Source of the DNA: Nymphaea colorata
Taxonomy: Eukaryota; Streptophyta; Magnoliopsida; Nymphaeales; Nymphaeaceae
Reading direction: 5' to 3'
Length of the DNA stretch: 64,000 nucleotides
NCBI RefSeq assembly: GCF_008831285.2
Contig: NC_045149.1
Span: 11,126,417 to 11,190,416 of the forward strand
The translations under genes and the position numbers were made by a program. A model generated the notes under the pieces. The model saw only the letters and a list, made by a program, of their open reading frames with translations. It did not search any database and was not told the DNA's origin. Positions 11,820 through 24,899 of the stretch are shown here, piece after piece (position 1 is the first letter of the stretch; each line of letters opens with the position of its first letter).

Positions 11820-13120
11820 TTATCTTTTCTTCCATGGCACTCTTTCAATTTTCTTTTTCTGGGCTGAGAGAGTTTCTCGCATAGATTTTAAAATGTCAAT
11901 GTCATCTAGAGCTACTATCATAGGCTCTACTTCTACGTTAAATCTATGTCGCGGAATTGTCTTTGTTATACTTTCACGAAACATTGTGATTATGCTAACA
12001 ACCTGTTCTATACAATGTTCACTCCTATTGTTTAAGAATGATTGACACATCTCAAGTTGTGTTTCAGTTTCTTGAACAATATTATTTACTTGTTCAAGAT
12101 AGTCTAACTCATATAATTGAATATCTCTCTTTATATTACCTTTTTTAGGAAATTCATTCTCCAAGAATATAGCATTTCGAAAATTTATTTCACTCATACT
12201 CTCTCCTAAAAATACATATCCCTTGGAGTGCTCACAATATCTAATAAATATACTTTTTTTTTCACTTGGACCCAATTTCTCATGTTGATGAGAATGATCA
12301 TGAATATATGTTGCAAACCTCCATGGTCTTAAGTGGCTAAGGTCAGGTCATCTACCTATCTACGATTCATAAGGAGTTAACGAAACATAATTAGTAGGGA
12401 CATAGTCAAGGACATGCGTTGCAATCAATAAACAATTTCCTCAAAAAGAGATAGGCAATTGTATTTGTGCTATCACAGATTTGACCATTTCCATTAAGGT
12501 TTTATTTTTCCCTTCTAAAACTTTATTCTATTGTAGAGTATAACGAGTGGTCAATTGTCTATATATATTTTTTTCTCATCACATAGTTCAATGAACTATT
12601 TACACAAATATTCTCAAACTTGGTTTGTTCTAAGAGCTTTGATTCTATGATCAAATTGATTCTCAACCAAATTCAAAAAGCTTTTGAAACAATTCAAGCT
12701 TTAAATTTATGAGAGATAAGATATGTGTATCCATATTGTGAGTAATTGTCAATAAATGTAATAAAATATCGAGTCTACTAGATACACTCATAGGGCCACA
12801 TATGTCGGAAAGAAGGCAATGGAGTATCAACCTTAATTGCCTTACCAAACGACTTTCTTGTTGAATTTTTTGCTAAGCAATGCTTGCAGTCAAGCATATC
12901 AAATTTCACAAGGGACCCTAGTAATCCCTGTGTGTGATTCTATCTATCCTCTTTTGTCTAATATGCCCAAGACGAGTATGCCAAGTTAGCAAATCAACAT
13001 ATATATTCATATTAAAACATTTACCATTCATATAACATGAATTAAAACAAGAATCCAACACAAAAAAACCATTCGATAGAACATTAGAACATTTCATAGA
13101 ATTTTTTAACAGTATCACAA
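11820..13120 (-). pseudogene. copia integrase remnants
   Basis: GAG-pre-integrase is visible at 13118-12918 (LLTWHTRLGHIRQKRIDRI). The first catalytic block, SDICGPM, is at about 12815-12795. The integrase C-terminal region is at 12275-11820 (GPSEKKSIFIRYCEHSKGYV). The pieces lie in different frames with stops between them. Confidence 0.78.
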
Positions 13121-13319
13121 AAGAATCGTCTTAAGAAACAAGCCTATAACCAAAAGTGTAAACTAAAAGAAAGTTTTGTTGAATGTCAAGAACATATAAC
13201 ACATTGTGCAGCAGAAGACTTCATCCATTATATAGGTATAGCTTAAAAGTTCCGATTCAAAAAAATTCTACATGATTTTTGTTCCCTAGAAACAACTATC
13301 TTCTTCCAGTTGAGATTTT

Positions 13320-14335
13320 CTAATGTTCGACAAACATACTACGATCGCATGTTATGTTGTTTGTTGCTTTTGAGTCCACAATCCATAAAAGATGAGATAC
13401 AACAGTTAGAGCAGAACTAGAAACAAATGAATAAACATACTGGGTCATCAAAATGCAAGTCTTCTTTGGTTCACCCTCCTTCTTAGGTTCGCTGCATTCT
13501 CTCATGAAGTGGCCAAGTTTACCACAACTAAAACATTTTACTTTTCCCTTATCTTTTTTTCCACCATGCTTTTCATGGCATCCTAGTTCTCTTTCATAGT
13601 TCTTGTTGCTCTATGATTTATTACGATTACCCCTGAACCTCGTTGGACCAAACCCTTTCTTTCGTTTGTAACTGAGAACATTCCTGAATTTCTTGGCTAT
13701 GTAGGCCTGATTGTTGAACTTAGCAGCGTCTAAGTGTTCATGTTCCAACTTCAAGTGACAAGCAATGTCATCAAAGGTCATTATGCAGTTATTATAAGCC
13801 ATATTAATTTTTATGTATTCTCAGTTGTTTGGCAATGACTTTATCACTGACTAAACCTATTGTTCATTTATGAGAACATGTCCAGCAAAATTAAGCTCTC
13901 TAATCATGTTGGTCATCTTCTTGAGATGCTTACTTATTGTGTGTTGATTTTGCTTTTTATGCAAGTCAAATTTAACCACAAGTATTCCAAGCTTCGTTAA
14001 AAGTGCCTCCAAACTTGCCTTTCAGAGTTATCCACATATGATGAGCAGTCTCATAATATTTACATGGATATATTATGTCATCTTGCATTGAGCATAACAT
14101 TGTAATACAGTCAACAGTGTTTATACACTTCCATGCATTACATGATTATATGCCTCTACATGATTGTTGACCGTTTTCCTCAGATTTAGTCATGACATGG
14201 TTCAGGGATTCAAGGGCTTCGACCTCCTTGAAGACAAATTGGATTCTAAGATAACAATGTCATAGTTATCTCCATTCAGTTTTTCAATGCGGGATAAGTC
14301 TAGTATGTTCTTACTTGGTGCAGCTGTCTCCTATG
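13320..14335 (-). pseudogene. copia gag, zinc knuckle and protease remnants
   Basis: Gag begins near 14335 (ILDLSRIEKLNGDNYDI) and includes FDDIACHLKLEHEHLDAAKF (13802-13611). An intact CCHC knuckle, CFSCGKLGHFMREC, spans about 13536-13495. The protease site reads WIVDSKATNNI (13385-13350): the usual DSGAT has become DSKAT, so the active-site Gly is lost. Stops occur throughout the upstream gag. Confidence 0.82.
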
Positions 14336-14603
14336 TCAATAAAAAAGATTAATGTTCATAATGTGTTGTCCAATCCTGTTCCTAATTGCATAACACATCT
14401 ATGTTCAGTCATGTTCTCATGACTAGAAACATGATTTTTTTGTATGAGACGTGGAATCAAATTGTCACTATGTTCAAATTATCTCTCACTATTCTAATGA
14501 TCCAAATTATTTAACTAATTAGTAAACCCTAACTTTAATATACAATCAAAGTGAGCCCAAAACTTAATTGTCTCTCACTCATGATGACACCATGTTATAT
14601 TAA

Positions 14604-15300
14604 AAATGAAAGAAGCATAGCATGCATAGATAATCATCACAAAGGAAAAGTAATAAATGTCACACGTCCATATATATATGAATCTTATTGGCATCAAGTT
14701 TAAAAACAAGATATGTCTATCATTATTGACAAAAGCAAATTTATAATGAAATCGAAATTAGACATACAAGTAGCAACTAGTCAATTGTAACTGTATCTAG
14801 GACATGATCGTATGACTCTGAGCTTAGATGGACAGTATCTAGAAAAGTTTGCATGTAATCAAATACTCTCTCAGATGTTAGAACTTCTTGCAATTCTTGC
14901 TTGTGCAGCATCAACTATGCTTCCATGTCATTCCCTGAAGCCAGGTATCACACTTTTTTGTTTCGAAGAGTAAAATAGTCCATGTGATCGTCTTGAAATT
15001 GACTTCACCAAAATGTTCTTTTATCCGGCGCTCAATCGCGTATTCAATGTCGATCAACTTCCTATGGAGAGTAATTTGTTTTTCATGCCTTAACAAATAA
15101 TTTTCTCTAAACTAAGCCCAATCATCTAGAAGAGAACTCAAGATAAAAGTTCCTTGCTGTTCGAGGCTAAAAAAGATCCCAATCTCTGCCCTCAAGTGAC
15201 CAATCTTATCATTCCATGTCATTCCCTGATTCCAGGTATCACACTTTTCACAGTTTAGATCATCAAGCTGGAGTGAACAACGAGTGACTTGAATCATTAA
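14604..15300. other. non-coding DNA with a 38-bp direct repeat
   Basis: A segment beginning TTCCATGTCATTCCCTGA occurs near 14920-14958 and again near 15212-15250 in the same orientation, about 290 bp apart. It may reflect a small duplication. Part may be the 5' LTR of the copia element to the left. No gene was recognised. Confidence 0.45.
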
Positions 15301-17192
15301 AGCTCGGCTTGACCTCTAACTGGAGCAGAGTCTTTTTGCTCATGGGTCGAGCTCGAGCTTGAGCCTGAACTCATTTATTTGCTCAAGTCGATTTAAAATT
15401 TACTGAACTCAACTCGTTAAAACTCGCCATTTCGTTGTTTTTTTCATATCGATTGATTAATATTTGACTCAGCTAACAAATTGGTCCTTGTACAGTTGGA
15501 AAACTGAAAATGTAAGGCTCAACTCAAACCCTCGTGGTTCAGACTCTCAACCAAAAAAACAAAAATGCAAACCCTCATCCCTCTCCTGCTCTCCTTCATA
15601 GGTAGTGGCGCAGCTGTGCAAGGTAGCAAAAGCTCTTCGTCTACATAGGGCAATAGGAAGCAACCATCTCCTTGGCAGCACCAGCTTGAGGCTTCCTTTC
15701 TTCAGCCACTTAGCGAGACAGTGACCTACTCTCGCTATCTCACAAGGCATCTTCCTTTACGCTCTCTCTTGTGTCCCCCTTTTCATCTCCTCCCCCATCT
15801 TCTCCTTTTTAGTTTTCATCTAGGGCTCAGGAATGATGTTAAAGAGGGGCATAAGTCATCAGTAGGCAGCAGTCTTCTAATATGGTTACAGCCACTCGGG
15901 TATCTCCTTGCCATGCTTCAATCATGTTAAAGATTTAAAAGATGAAATATTTTTGTGGTACATCCTTCTGCAATCTTAAAATCCTGGGGTTCAGCTTTAA
16001 TCATGTTAAAGACTTCCAATTGTTTGTGTATATTATGATTAGAAAATTATTGATATTCCATCTTAGATAAGATACAGAGAGTTTTTGGTGGTACCAGTGA
16101 ACCAGACAGTGTAAAGTAAAAACGATATTTTTGTTAGAAATGATAAGGGATATGTGGAAATAATCCCATAGATTTGCTTTTGAAGTTATTTACCTTCTTG
16201 TTGATAAAAGTTCTGTTACATACTACCTTTACATTTTTTACCACTTATGTTATTTTAAAAAGAATGTTACACTAATTTTGTTTACATAAAAAACATACTG
16301 CATACAGCCCATTATTAAATAATAAATAAGCCATTGTTTGTTAGCATGGCTCATTCAACTCATCTAGAAAGTGAAAGAGCTTTCAAATTCCTTGAAACCT
16401 GTAGAGCTGTTAACTTTATCCAATCATTCTCTATGTAACTTATTGATGGGATGTACAAGTATCTTCTTGCTACTTGAGTGTGTAAGACCAAAAGGTTAAA
16501 AATCCAAGGATGTTGATGGCCCTTACGTGTAGACATGTCAGGATTAACACCATTCCTGGTTCATATTATACTGAACAATTCATTTTATGAATAAATAACA
16601 CTGTTATTATTTCATGATGATTTGAAATATAAAATTGTAGAAATATATAAAGCAATGGTGTTTGCCAGTATTCAAGGCAGGAATTTTTTTTTTTGTTGTT
16701 GTTAATAGCACAATAAGAAACTCAAATACAAAAAGGAAAATGGCCTGCAAGAAGTAGCAGAAAAAAAAAATGAGGCAATTTTTTGACCTTTTATGGCAGA
16801 ATAAACTATGTTCTTCCTATTTCACATACAGTGATATGTTGTCAGCTTTAAGTAGTAACCATCTTAAAATTGATGATCCAACTGATTGGATTTGGGGCTT
16901 GACAAACTTTGTCTGACTTCGTTATCAGTTTCTGTTTAAACTATTGTGCTTTTTTTTCACAAAAAGCACCATGACTTTGTGTAACAGTTTTATTTCCCTG
17001 TACTTTATTTTTTTGAGGTGAGAATATAACAAATCAGGTCAAGGTAGTGGTGAAGGCCTTCTAGTATTCAGTATCAAAAGTGAAAATGATATCAAGATAG
17101 CCAATGTGGCACTACATTCCTCTTGCATTGCTGCAATAAGGAAGCCAGGAAAATATGCACTAGTAATTGTCGTACTAGTGTTGCATCAGTAT

Positions 17193-17193
<1 letters not shown>

Positions 17194-17227
<34 letters not shown>
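17194..17227. repeat. (CT)n microsatellite
   Basis: About 17 uninterrupted CT units; open frames across it are Leu-Ser artefacts. Confidence 0.95.
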
Positions 17228-17229
<2 letters not shown>

Positions 17230-17799
17230 CTTGCCTATGCAATAGTCTTCTATGCATTTTAAGACTATTATGTCATGCAACTGATTGGTTAAATTTGATT
17301 CTTTGAAGTATTTTTCTTTACACACCATGAAATTTGATTCATTTCATATTTAATTATATCTCATGACCATGTAGAGGTAAGCATTGTCCCAAAGACAAGC
17401 TTTTTGTCATAAGAAATCTCATTGAAGCTTATACACTTTATGTGTAATTGCTCGTCTAAGTTCATTTTGTTCGTCTCGTGTTAGCACTCATTTTTCTTCC
17501 CTTACACTCTATTCTGTTGTTATCCCCTTCTGATCTCACTATGCACATGCACAAATTTGTAGCTCCTTGTGGTAATGTTGTAAATTGTATATATGCAACT
17601 AGGTGTTAGTTCATCTCAAATGTTTATGACTGTCTCTGATTTCAAGGAACCATAAACTTCAGAAAGCAACTCAGTGAGAGTGTGTACTCTTTGCTAGCTT
17701 TGATGATAATCCTTCTCCAACTGTCTTCATAGATCTTTCTCACAAGTTTTTTTTGGTTGATTATTTGGTTCAAATTTCAGTTCTTTTTATGGATTTTTA

Positions 17800-17800
<1 letters not shown>

Positions 17801-17845
<45 letters not shown>

Positions 17846-17855
17846 ATATAATATA
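17801..17855. repeat. (GT)n(AT)n compound microsatellite
   Basis: GT repeats pass directly into AT repeats. Confidence 0.95.
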
Positions 17856-18259
17856 ATTTAGATTAGGGACAAAACCAGACACCTCAAAAAATGCATGTAG
17901 ACATGTTTTAACTTGTCCAATGAACAAGTTCACTTGTGTATTTTGATACCTGAAGTAGCATGAACTATCTTGAAAGCACACATTCCCTTTTTTCTTTTGT
18001 CTTGTGTGAATTTCTTAGACTCCTTTCTTAGTTAATATGTATGTCATTCTAGCTTGGTTTGTCTTCCTATATTCATTAGGTTGATGGATATTGCTTTGTA
18101 CACCCAGTGAGAAAAATGCAAAAAGACCTTTTTTTTTAAGAAGCCAATGTCATTGTGTGCTCTTGTTTTTTTTTTGGCATAGTTTGACATGTGCTAAATT
18201 GTATTATGTGCATTGGATGCTCATTTTTTGTCGTAGTTCAAGACATGAATATGTTTATA

Positions 18260-20030
18260 ATAAGAATGACAAGTTTTTGTGGACAAACAGTGTGGTAGTT
18301 AGAAGAAAATACTGTTAACAAGAGAAAACCAGGATATAATTCAATTGATATGCCTATGGAGGTGCACTCTTCAAATGAAATTCCTAGACCTCCAGTATTT
18401 CTAGGCAATGACTGTAAAGGAACTTCTATGGAACAATCTGAAGTACCAGTAGTTAATAAGAGATCTAGAACAATGACTTTTGTGGTATGGAAAGATTTTG
18501 ATGAGTTAGTTGTAAATGGTGTCAAAAAAGAAAAATATAAGCATTGCAATGCTTTATCTGTGGCAAGTTAGGGTGGGAACATATCATCATGGAAAAAACA
18601 TAAATGTCTGAGCTGTTATTTGAACCAAAAAAATAGAAGACTTTAAGTTGTAGGTTAAGTGGGATTTCAGATGTCACAAAAAAACTGATGGAAATTGATT
18701 CTAATATTGAACCAAAGACAATACGATAAATCATAGCAAATATGGTGGTAACTAGAGATCTTTCATTTTCCACAATAGACAATTGCTGATTTAGGTTCCT
18801 TTTTAGGCTAGACTTATCTAGGTAGGTGTCAATTTCAAGAACGACTGTCTAGAGAGATGTAATGGTATTGTATAAATACAAAAAAGAAACTGAAAGAAGC
18901 TTTCAAGAGCATTGATAAGGTTGCCTTGACAATAGATAGGTGGGCATCAAGTCAACAACTTGGGTATATGTCTGGAAAGTGCATCACCGTATCATCAAAC
19001 TTAACTGAAGTTGAGCCACCTCATATAGGGTTGGTGTTAGTAAATGTAATTGCTAAACACCTTGTAGATTGGGATATTAAAAAAAAAAAGTCATGTCTAT
19101 TACACTTGATAACACATCATGAAATAATGTCCTTGCCAAAAAAATAAATGAGAACATGGAATTGAGTTGTGTAAATTAATATTGTGGAGGTAAATTTTTT
19201 CATGTGCGATGTTGTGCACATATTTTAAACGTAATGGTGCAAGATGGATTGAGTGCCATTAAAGATGAAATTATTAGCATTAGAGAAGCAGTTAAATATC
19301 TCAAAGTTTCACAATCATGACTATAACTTTGCAGCAGTAGTAATAAAAGTTTCAACTTCAAGACATTTGGTGTTAAGACACACTCACTTGATGGAATTCC
19401 ACATATCTTATGTTGGATACAGCATTTGTCTATAAAGATATATTAGGAAGATATTTCATGAAAGACTCAGGTTTTGTCTAGTTGTTTTCATATGAGGATT
19501 GGAAAAAAAAAATGGCAACAATATATGAATTTCTTCATCTTTTTGAAGATCTCTGTTTTTTTTTTCTCGGTCTACTTATTCTACTACAAACTTATTTCTT
19601 ATTGAGATTTGAAGAGTTCAGGACATATTGCAAGACAAGTTGAAAATGGAGATGGAATTATGAAAGCAATGACATTATGAAAGCAATGACAACAAAAATG
19701 AAACAATGACAACAAAAATTTGATAAGTTTTAGAAATCAACTTGTTAATGATCATTGCATTTATCTTACATCAACGTATAGAACTTATATTATCAGAATT
19801 TGTCTTCTCAAATGTTTGTCAATTGAGAGAAGAAAAGTAACAAGAATTGAAAAAGATAAAACGTACACTGCGAGCGGTCTATGATATATATGTCAACATA
19901 ATTGAATTGCAAGTGCATGGTAATTATTCTAGTTCATCAAGTAGTAGTAGTTCATCTATTGTATCTACCCAAGGTTGAGGGGGTACATGAGATCGAAGTA
20001 ATGGAACTAAGTTATTTCTTATGTTCTTAG
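18260..20030 (+). pseudogene. degenerate hAT transposase with BED zinc finger
   Basis: Plus-strand fragments follow the order of plant BED-type hAT transposases. The BED finger region reads SRTMTFVVWKDFDELVVNGV near 18470-18530, with its first CxxC damaged (KYKHC for KCKHC). TIDRWASSQQLGYM lies near 18929-18970, and FHVRCCAHILNVMVQDGL near 19198-19251. Weaker matches continue to about 19915. Frames change often and many stops intervene, so it is long dead. I could not identify terminal inverted repeats or an 8-bp target duplication. Confidence 0.75.
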
Positions 20031-20835
20031 GTAATGACGGTCATGTTCCTTTGCAAGATGTGAAGTGCAAGCACTACCAAAGGAAAACTGTTATACCAAA
20101 GTGTCAATACCGGGAAGATTTAAGTTCCTGGTCTATACCGGTGAAAATATTAATTGCTGTAGATAAAATCACGGCTTATGTCTTGCTCTCTTGTGTTTGT
20201 GTATGGGTTTTGCAGGTCCAAAGCTTCCAAAGGGAAGGAAGAGGAAGACGAGTCGGTGACTGTTACTTTTTCTTCTTTCTATCGCATCCATGGCTTTGCA
20301 TAGGCAACAAGTGGTTAGATCGTGACATTAGACTTTCAATCGGAAGGTTCATACTGTCATCGCTCACGCTTGCAGTGTGCGTGTTGCGCCCTGCACTGAG
20401 CGCAGATTTTTGCAGTCCAAAAGGTTGCTCTGAGCCCCTCAACTGGGTTGCACATGCTAGTAAGAGAGGGCACAAGCTTTTTTTTTTTTTCCTTTTCCCC
20501 TCTCTAGCTTAATGAGGGGGTGTCTTTTCCCTTTTTGCCAAAAGACGCTGAGAGCATTCTGATTCTACCACCTCTCCACAATCTGCCACAGGTAATCTTC
20601 TACCAGCCTGTTTTCCTAGGTGTGTATGTCCAACACACAGCTCCTGTTGCAGGTAAACTCCTCTCTCCTTCTCTTTGTTTTGTGGCCAGAAAGCAGTCCT
20701 CTTACAAATGTTTGGCAAGTCTTAGTGTCCTCTTTTAGGAAGATGACTCTTAAGACTCCTCCTCATGATCCTCTACAAGGGAAGAAAGCCAGGTGCCAAT
20801 AGCTATCACCATCTCTCTCACATTGATGTCGTTAG

Positions 20836-20837
<2 letters not shown>
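20031..20837. other. non-coding DNA
   Basis: A 163-codon open frame (20021-20512) matches nothing I recognise and is probably chance. The rest shows no genes. Confidence 0.4.

Positions 20838-20915
<78 letters not shown>
20838..20915. repeat. (TA)n microsatellite
   Basis: About 39 TA units; Ile-Tyr reading frames on both strands are artefacts. Confidence 0.95.
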
Positions 20916-20918
<3 letters not shown>

Positions 20919-21116
20919 AGGAGTTGAGTTTTGTTTCAAGCACGCTTGCATCATAATACAACATTTGCATGTTGTTGCAAACCAAAAGTGTGTTCCTCAA
21001 AATTATGGGATTTTATGTCTAACATGTGAACTAAGACATTTTCTTCCTTGCTTATATTCAGTTTCTTAGATAAAGCAGATATGATATCTGATATGGACAT
21101 GTAGAAGGGATTTACA

Positions 21117-21661
21117 GAAACCCTTGGAGATTATGCACAGTCACACAAGTGAAGGATCTAAAGTTACTTCTGAGTCTCTTGCCTGTGATGGTTACTAGCA
21201 TCATATACTGTGGAGTATATGCTCAGATGTACAGTCTTTGTAGAACAAGGAAGCATCATCGAGAGAAATCTCAAGAGCTTTGTTGTTCCACTAGTGACAT
21301 TATATAGCTTTGAGGTGCTCACTACCATCTTATGGATCCCAATTTACGATATCATCATTGTTGCAGTTGGTCAAAAGTTTACGGACAATCCACGCAGGTT
21401 TACTGAGTTACAAAGAATGGGGATAGGGTGGTTGCTAATTATTCTTTCCATGATAGCAGCTGACTAGTGGAGATGAAGTGGTTGGGAAGCAACAAGGGAA
21501 GCAGATGAACATAGCATGGCAACTTCCTCGGTGGTTTCTGATAGGTGTTACTGAAGTGTTCACTTGCATTGGGCAGATGGAATTTTTCTATGACCAATCA
21601 CCTGATTCTCTGAAAAGTGTCTGCACGGTCATGTCTCTGCTAACCAAAGCTCTTGAAGGTT
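21117..21661 (+). pseudogene. NRT1/PTR (NPF) transporter exon fragment
   Basis: Translation starts NPWRLCTVTQVKDLKLLLSL, a hallmark of the large cytoplasmic loop and helix 7 of plant NPF nitrate/peptide transporters. After a frameshift near 21234-21240 it continues FVEQGSIIERNLKSF, ILWIPIYDIIIV and FTELQRMGIGWLLIILSM. After a stop at 21465-21467 and another frame change comes WQLPRWFLIGVTEVFTCIGQ, then FFYDQSPDSLKSVC. This order and content match the last large exon of NPF genes, but the first six helices and the C-terminus are missing. It is therefore a gene fragment, left by decay or capture. Confidence 0.88.
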
Positions 21662-22008
21662 AATGGAGCTTTAATTTGTCAAAATTATTACTCAGAATTT
21701 ATAGTAATTTAAATACACTATCTTCATCTCTTCACTCAAGTAAACCATCATACTTCAGTTAGTAACATATCAATATTGGTAAGTTGTTTATAGAATGGAT
21801 TTACTTCATCATAGATAACAAACATCTAAATGCCAAAAACTATCTTATTTCTGCAAATCTTTCTCTAAATGTTCACTGTTGGAAGGTTATTAATCATTGT
21901 TAGCATGTTCAAGTGATCGTTAAGATGATTCCATCTGCAGGATAGTGTCTTCCTATCTTCAATAATTATGTTCAACCATTTCTTTCATTTTAGGTTGTTG
22001 GTAACCAC
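21662..22008. other. non-coding DNA
   Basis: AT-rich sequence between the NPF fragment and the hAT element; nothing recognised. Confidence 0.5.
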
Positions 22009-24899
22009 TTCTAAAGCAATGTTGTAAAAGGCGTAGCATATCGCGTATCGGTCAGGCTGACCTATACATTGTATCGTAACGTATCGTAAATGTAGCCTAG
22101 CGTATTATAAAATTAATCTTTTAATTTTTAAAAATATTAAAACTAAAAAAATATAAACAAATCATAAAGATCCAAAAAAATAAGTAAAAAATCAGAAAAA
22201 TCAAGAAAAATGTATTTAAAGGAACATTCATGTATATAAACAACATATTCCAAAATAAGAAATCAAAGATTCAAAATAACATAATAAGCATCAGTCTAAG
22301 CCTCTTAGCATGCCGAAGAGAATTAGATTACATCACAATTCATAAGTTCAAAACATATAGTAATCATCTTTCATGATTCAATGATAATCCTCGTCATCTG
22401 CATCATCATCTTCATCATTATCTTCATTTTCTTCATTAATTGCTTCTATTCCTTCTGTTGGAATCTCAGCAACAGTCCATTGCTCCCCAACCTCTCCTTC
22501 TTCAATAATCTTTGTTGCTCATTCACAAATCTAATAACAGATGGAAAGTAAATACAAAATAGTATAAATATCTAAGAAGGTAGAAACAACAAATAAAATA
22601 ACAACCAAAAAGTATAAAGTCCCTTTCTCTAATACCTGGATGCAAAGATGACCTGCATCGAATTGCTGTGTCTCAACCCATGCTACCAGAACCAGTATCA
22701 TATTTGTTGATCAACACATGGATAGCTTTTTTTTCTCTATAATCACTTACTAATATCTCAATACAATCCAACGTGCCATACTTGACCTCTCTGTCCTTCT
22801 TAAAAGTGGGAAGAAATCTAGTAGCAGCATTTAGGTAGTAGGCTGCTGCATGAAGTGGGTAATGAAGTTGTCTAGACCACCTTTCATCTATAATCTTTCA
22901 TATAGGCATGTACAACTTCTTTTTTCCCTTCATATTATCTCTAATGGCCTCCTTTGCTCTGTCCATAGTCTCATATAAATATCCAATAGAAGGTCTATCT
23001 TCACTGTTAACTAATCTGAGGACTTTCACTAGAGGTACCCAAATCTTCAATAAGTTCACACATGATTCCCAAAAGTCAGCATTGAATATGGCATCCACAA
23101 CTATCGTGGCCTTTTTTTTATAGGCATGTGAATATGCAGCCCAATCATCACATGAAAACATCTGCTTGAGAGGATTTATTTGCTTGCAGGTCGAATCAAT
23201 TCTGCTCCATTTGTGAATTTTCTCATCAAATTCAAGATATACGCATGATTATAAATAAACTTTGTGATTTCTTGGCATCTTAGAACTGCCCACTTCATAT
23301 TGTCTCTTTCTCCAAGATCCTGAAGCATTAGATTGACATAGTGAGCAACACATGGACTCCAATAAAATGTTCATATCGTGCTGCTAACATTTCACCTGCA
23401 GCTTTATAATTTGCTGTAGTGTTAGTGATAAATTGCATGACATTCTGAGGCCCAATTTCTTGTATAACTTCATCAAAAATCTCACACAAAACAACAACAG
23501 TCTTAGCAGTATCAGACAAATCAATAGATTTTAAAAACATGAGCAATATACAAGGAAGTTTACCAATGTTCTGTTCTTGATGTCTGTCCACCCATCTGCC
23601 ATTACATTGCATCATGTCTCTTTCCAGCCCAATTTCAGTTCATCACAATATGCCTTGACATATCTAACTACATTATTAAAAATTTTACCTCGCAATTTAT
23701 GATAAGAGGGCATTTTATACCCTCGGCCAACAGAAGCAATCGCATCTGCTATGGCCTGAAAATGAAAAGAGTTTGCTACAGTAAAGGGAATGGATGCATC
23801 ATAGAACCGCCGTCCTATGGTTTCATCTGTTGCTTCAACAATATCGTTCGAACACATGGTTGTACGAATCTCAGGCTGTGAACCAGCAACAATATAATTG
23901 GGAAAAAAATTCTTGAACGAACCAGACCCAATAGTCGACCTCATAGTAGGTACTCTACCACCACCAGTTCCAATAATACGACCATGAATCCTACCACGTC
24001 CTCGTAAAACTGTACTTGCACTAACACCTCTTCTGTTTCTGGTTGCAGTTGAAGAAGAACCACCTCCATGCATGATATCTTTCCCTTTAGCTGTTCCTAA
24101 ACTGACACCAACATCTTCTTCTTCAAGCTCAGCATCTTCACCTTCACTTCCTTCCTCTTCATATGGGTCCCCATATCCTACATATGCATCTTGCATTTCC
24201 TTTTCAATCCTATTTGCTTTCATGGCATTAATAAACTCAAAACATTGGTACTTGACATAGGATGGCAATGGGTTCTCTTGGGAGCCAGTGCAATGAGCCA
24301 CATCGTTGTGTGTACCAGCTATATGGTGTTTAAAGCGAGAGATCCCACTTGATATGATTGGATTATAGAAATTACACTTAACTTCTAATCTATCTTTGGG
24401 ATTCACCCTTGTACACCACTGCCACGACTTCAAAACAAATAAAAACATACAATTAACTGTAGGAAATAAGAGAAATGAACGATTCAACGATGAAAATGAG
24501 TTACCTTTTACCTTCTTGGTGTTAGAAACCAAAAACCCTCTTTCTTCAAGCTTCTCTTCTCACCGTTCTTTTCCCACTACTAAAAAGCTTTTTCACCGGC
24601 TACTTGACTCTCCCAAATCGATGAATCCTTAATGATTTTTTATGAAAATGGGCAAAATCTCTCCCTCCCACATCTCTTGCAGCATTTAGAAACAATAAAA
24701 GAGAGAGAGGAGAGTGCTCGTCTTTAAAACATAACGCAAAAAGGGGGTCCTCAGGCCCCTTTTAATCTTTTCCCCATATCGTACGATACATGCGATACGC
24801 TTACGATACACGAGTGCATCGTGTATTGTAAGCATATTGTATAGGTTTTTAGGAGATATATGATATGTATCATAGGATACAGATAACATTGTTCTAAGG
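22009..24899 (-). mobile_element. hAT transposon with TIRs and 8-bp target duplication
   Basis: The element occupies 22017-24891 (2,875 bp). It is flanked by the 8-bp direct repeats TTCTAAAG (22009-22016) and TTCTAAGG (24892-24899), one mismatch apart, the TSD length of hAT elements. The ends share CAATGTT (left CAATGTTGTAAAAGGCG; right, reversed, CAATGTTATCTGTATCC). Both subterminal regions are rich in GTATCG/CGATAC words, such as GCGTATCGG, GTATCGTAAC and CGTACGATACATGCGATACG. Such clustered subterminal motifs are typical transposase-binding sites in hAT elements. The transposase inside is broken, so this copy cannot move unaided. Confidence 0.92.
22378..24532 (-). pseudogene. hAT transposase (BED finger, DUF659), inactivated
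   Basis: Read right to left: a BED zinc finger (SRFKHHIAGTH, with CNFY where CNFC is expected, so one Cys is lost), an acidic linker, a Gly/Arg-rich stretch, then a DUF659-type domain containing MADGWTD (about 23600). Next come FLKSIDLSDTAKTVVVLCEI and NVMQFITNTTANYKAAGEML, a helical segment (23161-22898) and an acidic tail ending EDNDEDDDADDEDYH at a TGA (22378-22380). A TGA at 23612-23614 sits just before the MADGWTD block in the same frame. A frameshift near 23545 and a further nonsense codon near 22530 follow. A probable intron lies around 22540-22640. The intact family would bind element ends and carry out cut-and-paste transposition. Confidence 0.85.

Larger units (their letters stand above)
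10359..14603 (-). mobile_element. degenerate Ty1/copia retrotransposon
   Basis: Minus-strand fragments in the order gag, zinc knuckle, protease, integrase, RT and RNase H span about 4.2 kb, separated by many stops and frameshifts. A PBS-like TGGTGTCATCA lies near 14575-14591, next to TGTTATATTA near 14591, a candidate LTR start. No matching LTR pair was identified, so the true ends are uncertain. It belongs to a different copia lineage from the elements at 43 and 55 kb. Confidence 0.85.
15301..18259. other. AT-rich intergenic DNA
   Basis: No coding segment was recognised. It includes a degenerate GAGCTCGAGCTTGAG-type stretch (15340-15385) similar in composition to 34556-34850, a (CT)n tract at 17194-17227 and a (GT)n(AT)n tract at 17801-17855. 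Confidence 0.5.

Noticed and set aside
20021-20512. 163-codon open frame
   Set aside because: No recognisable domain, includes a poly-Phe stretch from T-runs, and lies among dead transposons.
20765-21000. Ile-Tyr-rich proteins
   Set aside because: These are translations of the (TA)n microsatellite on both strands.
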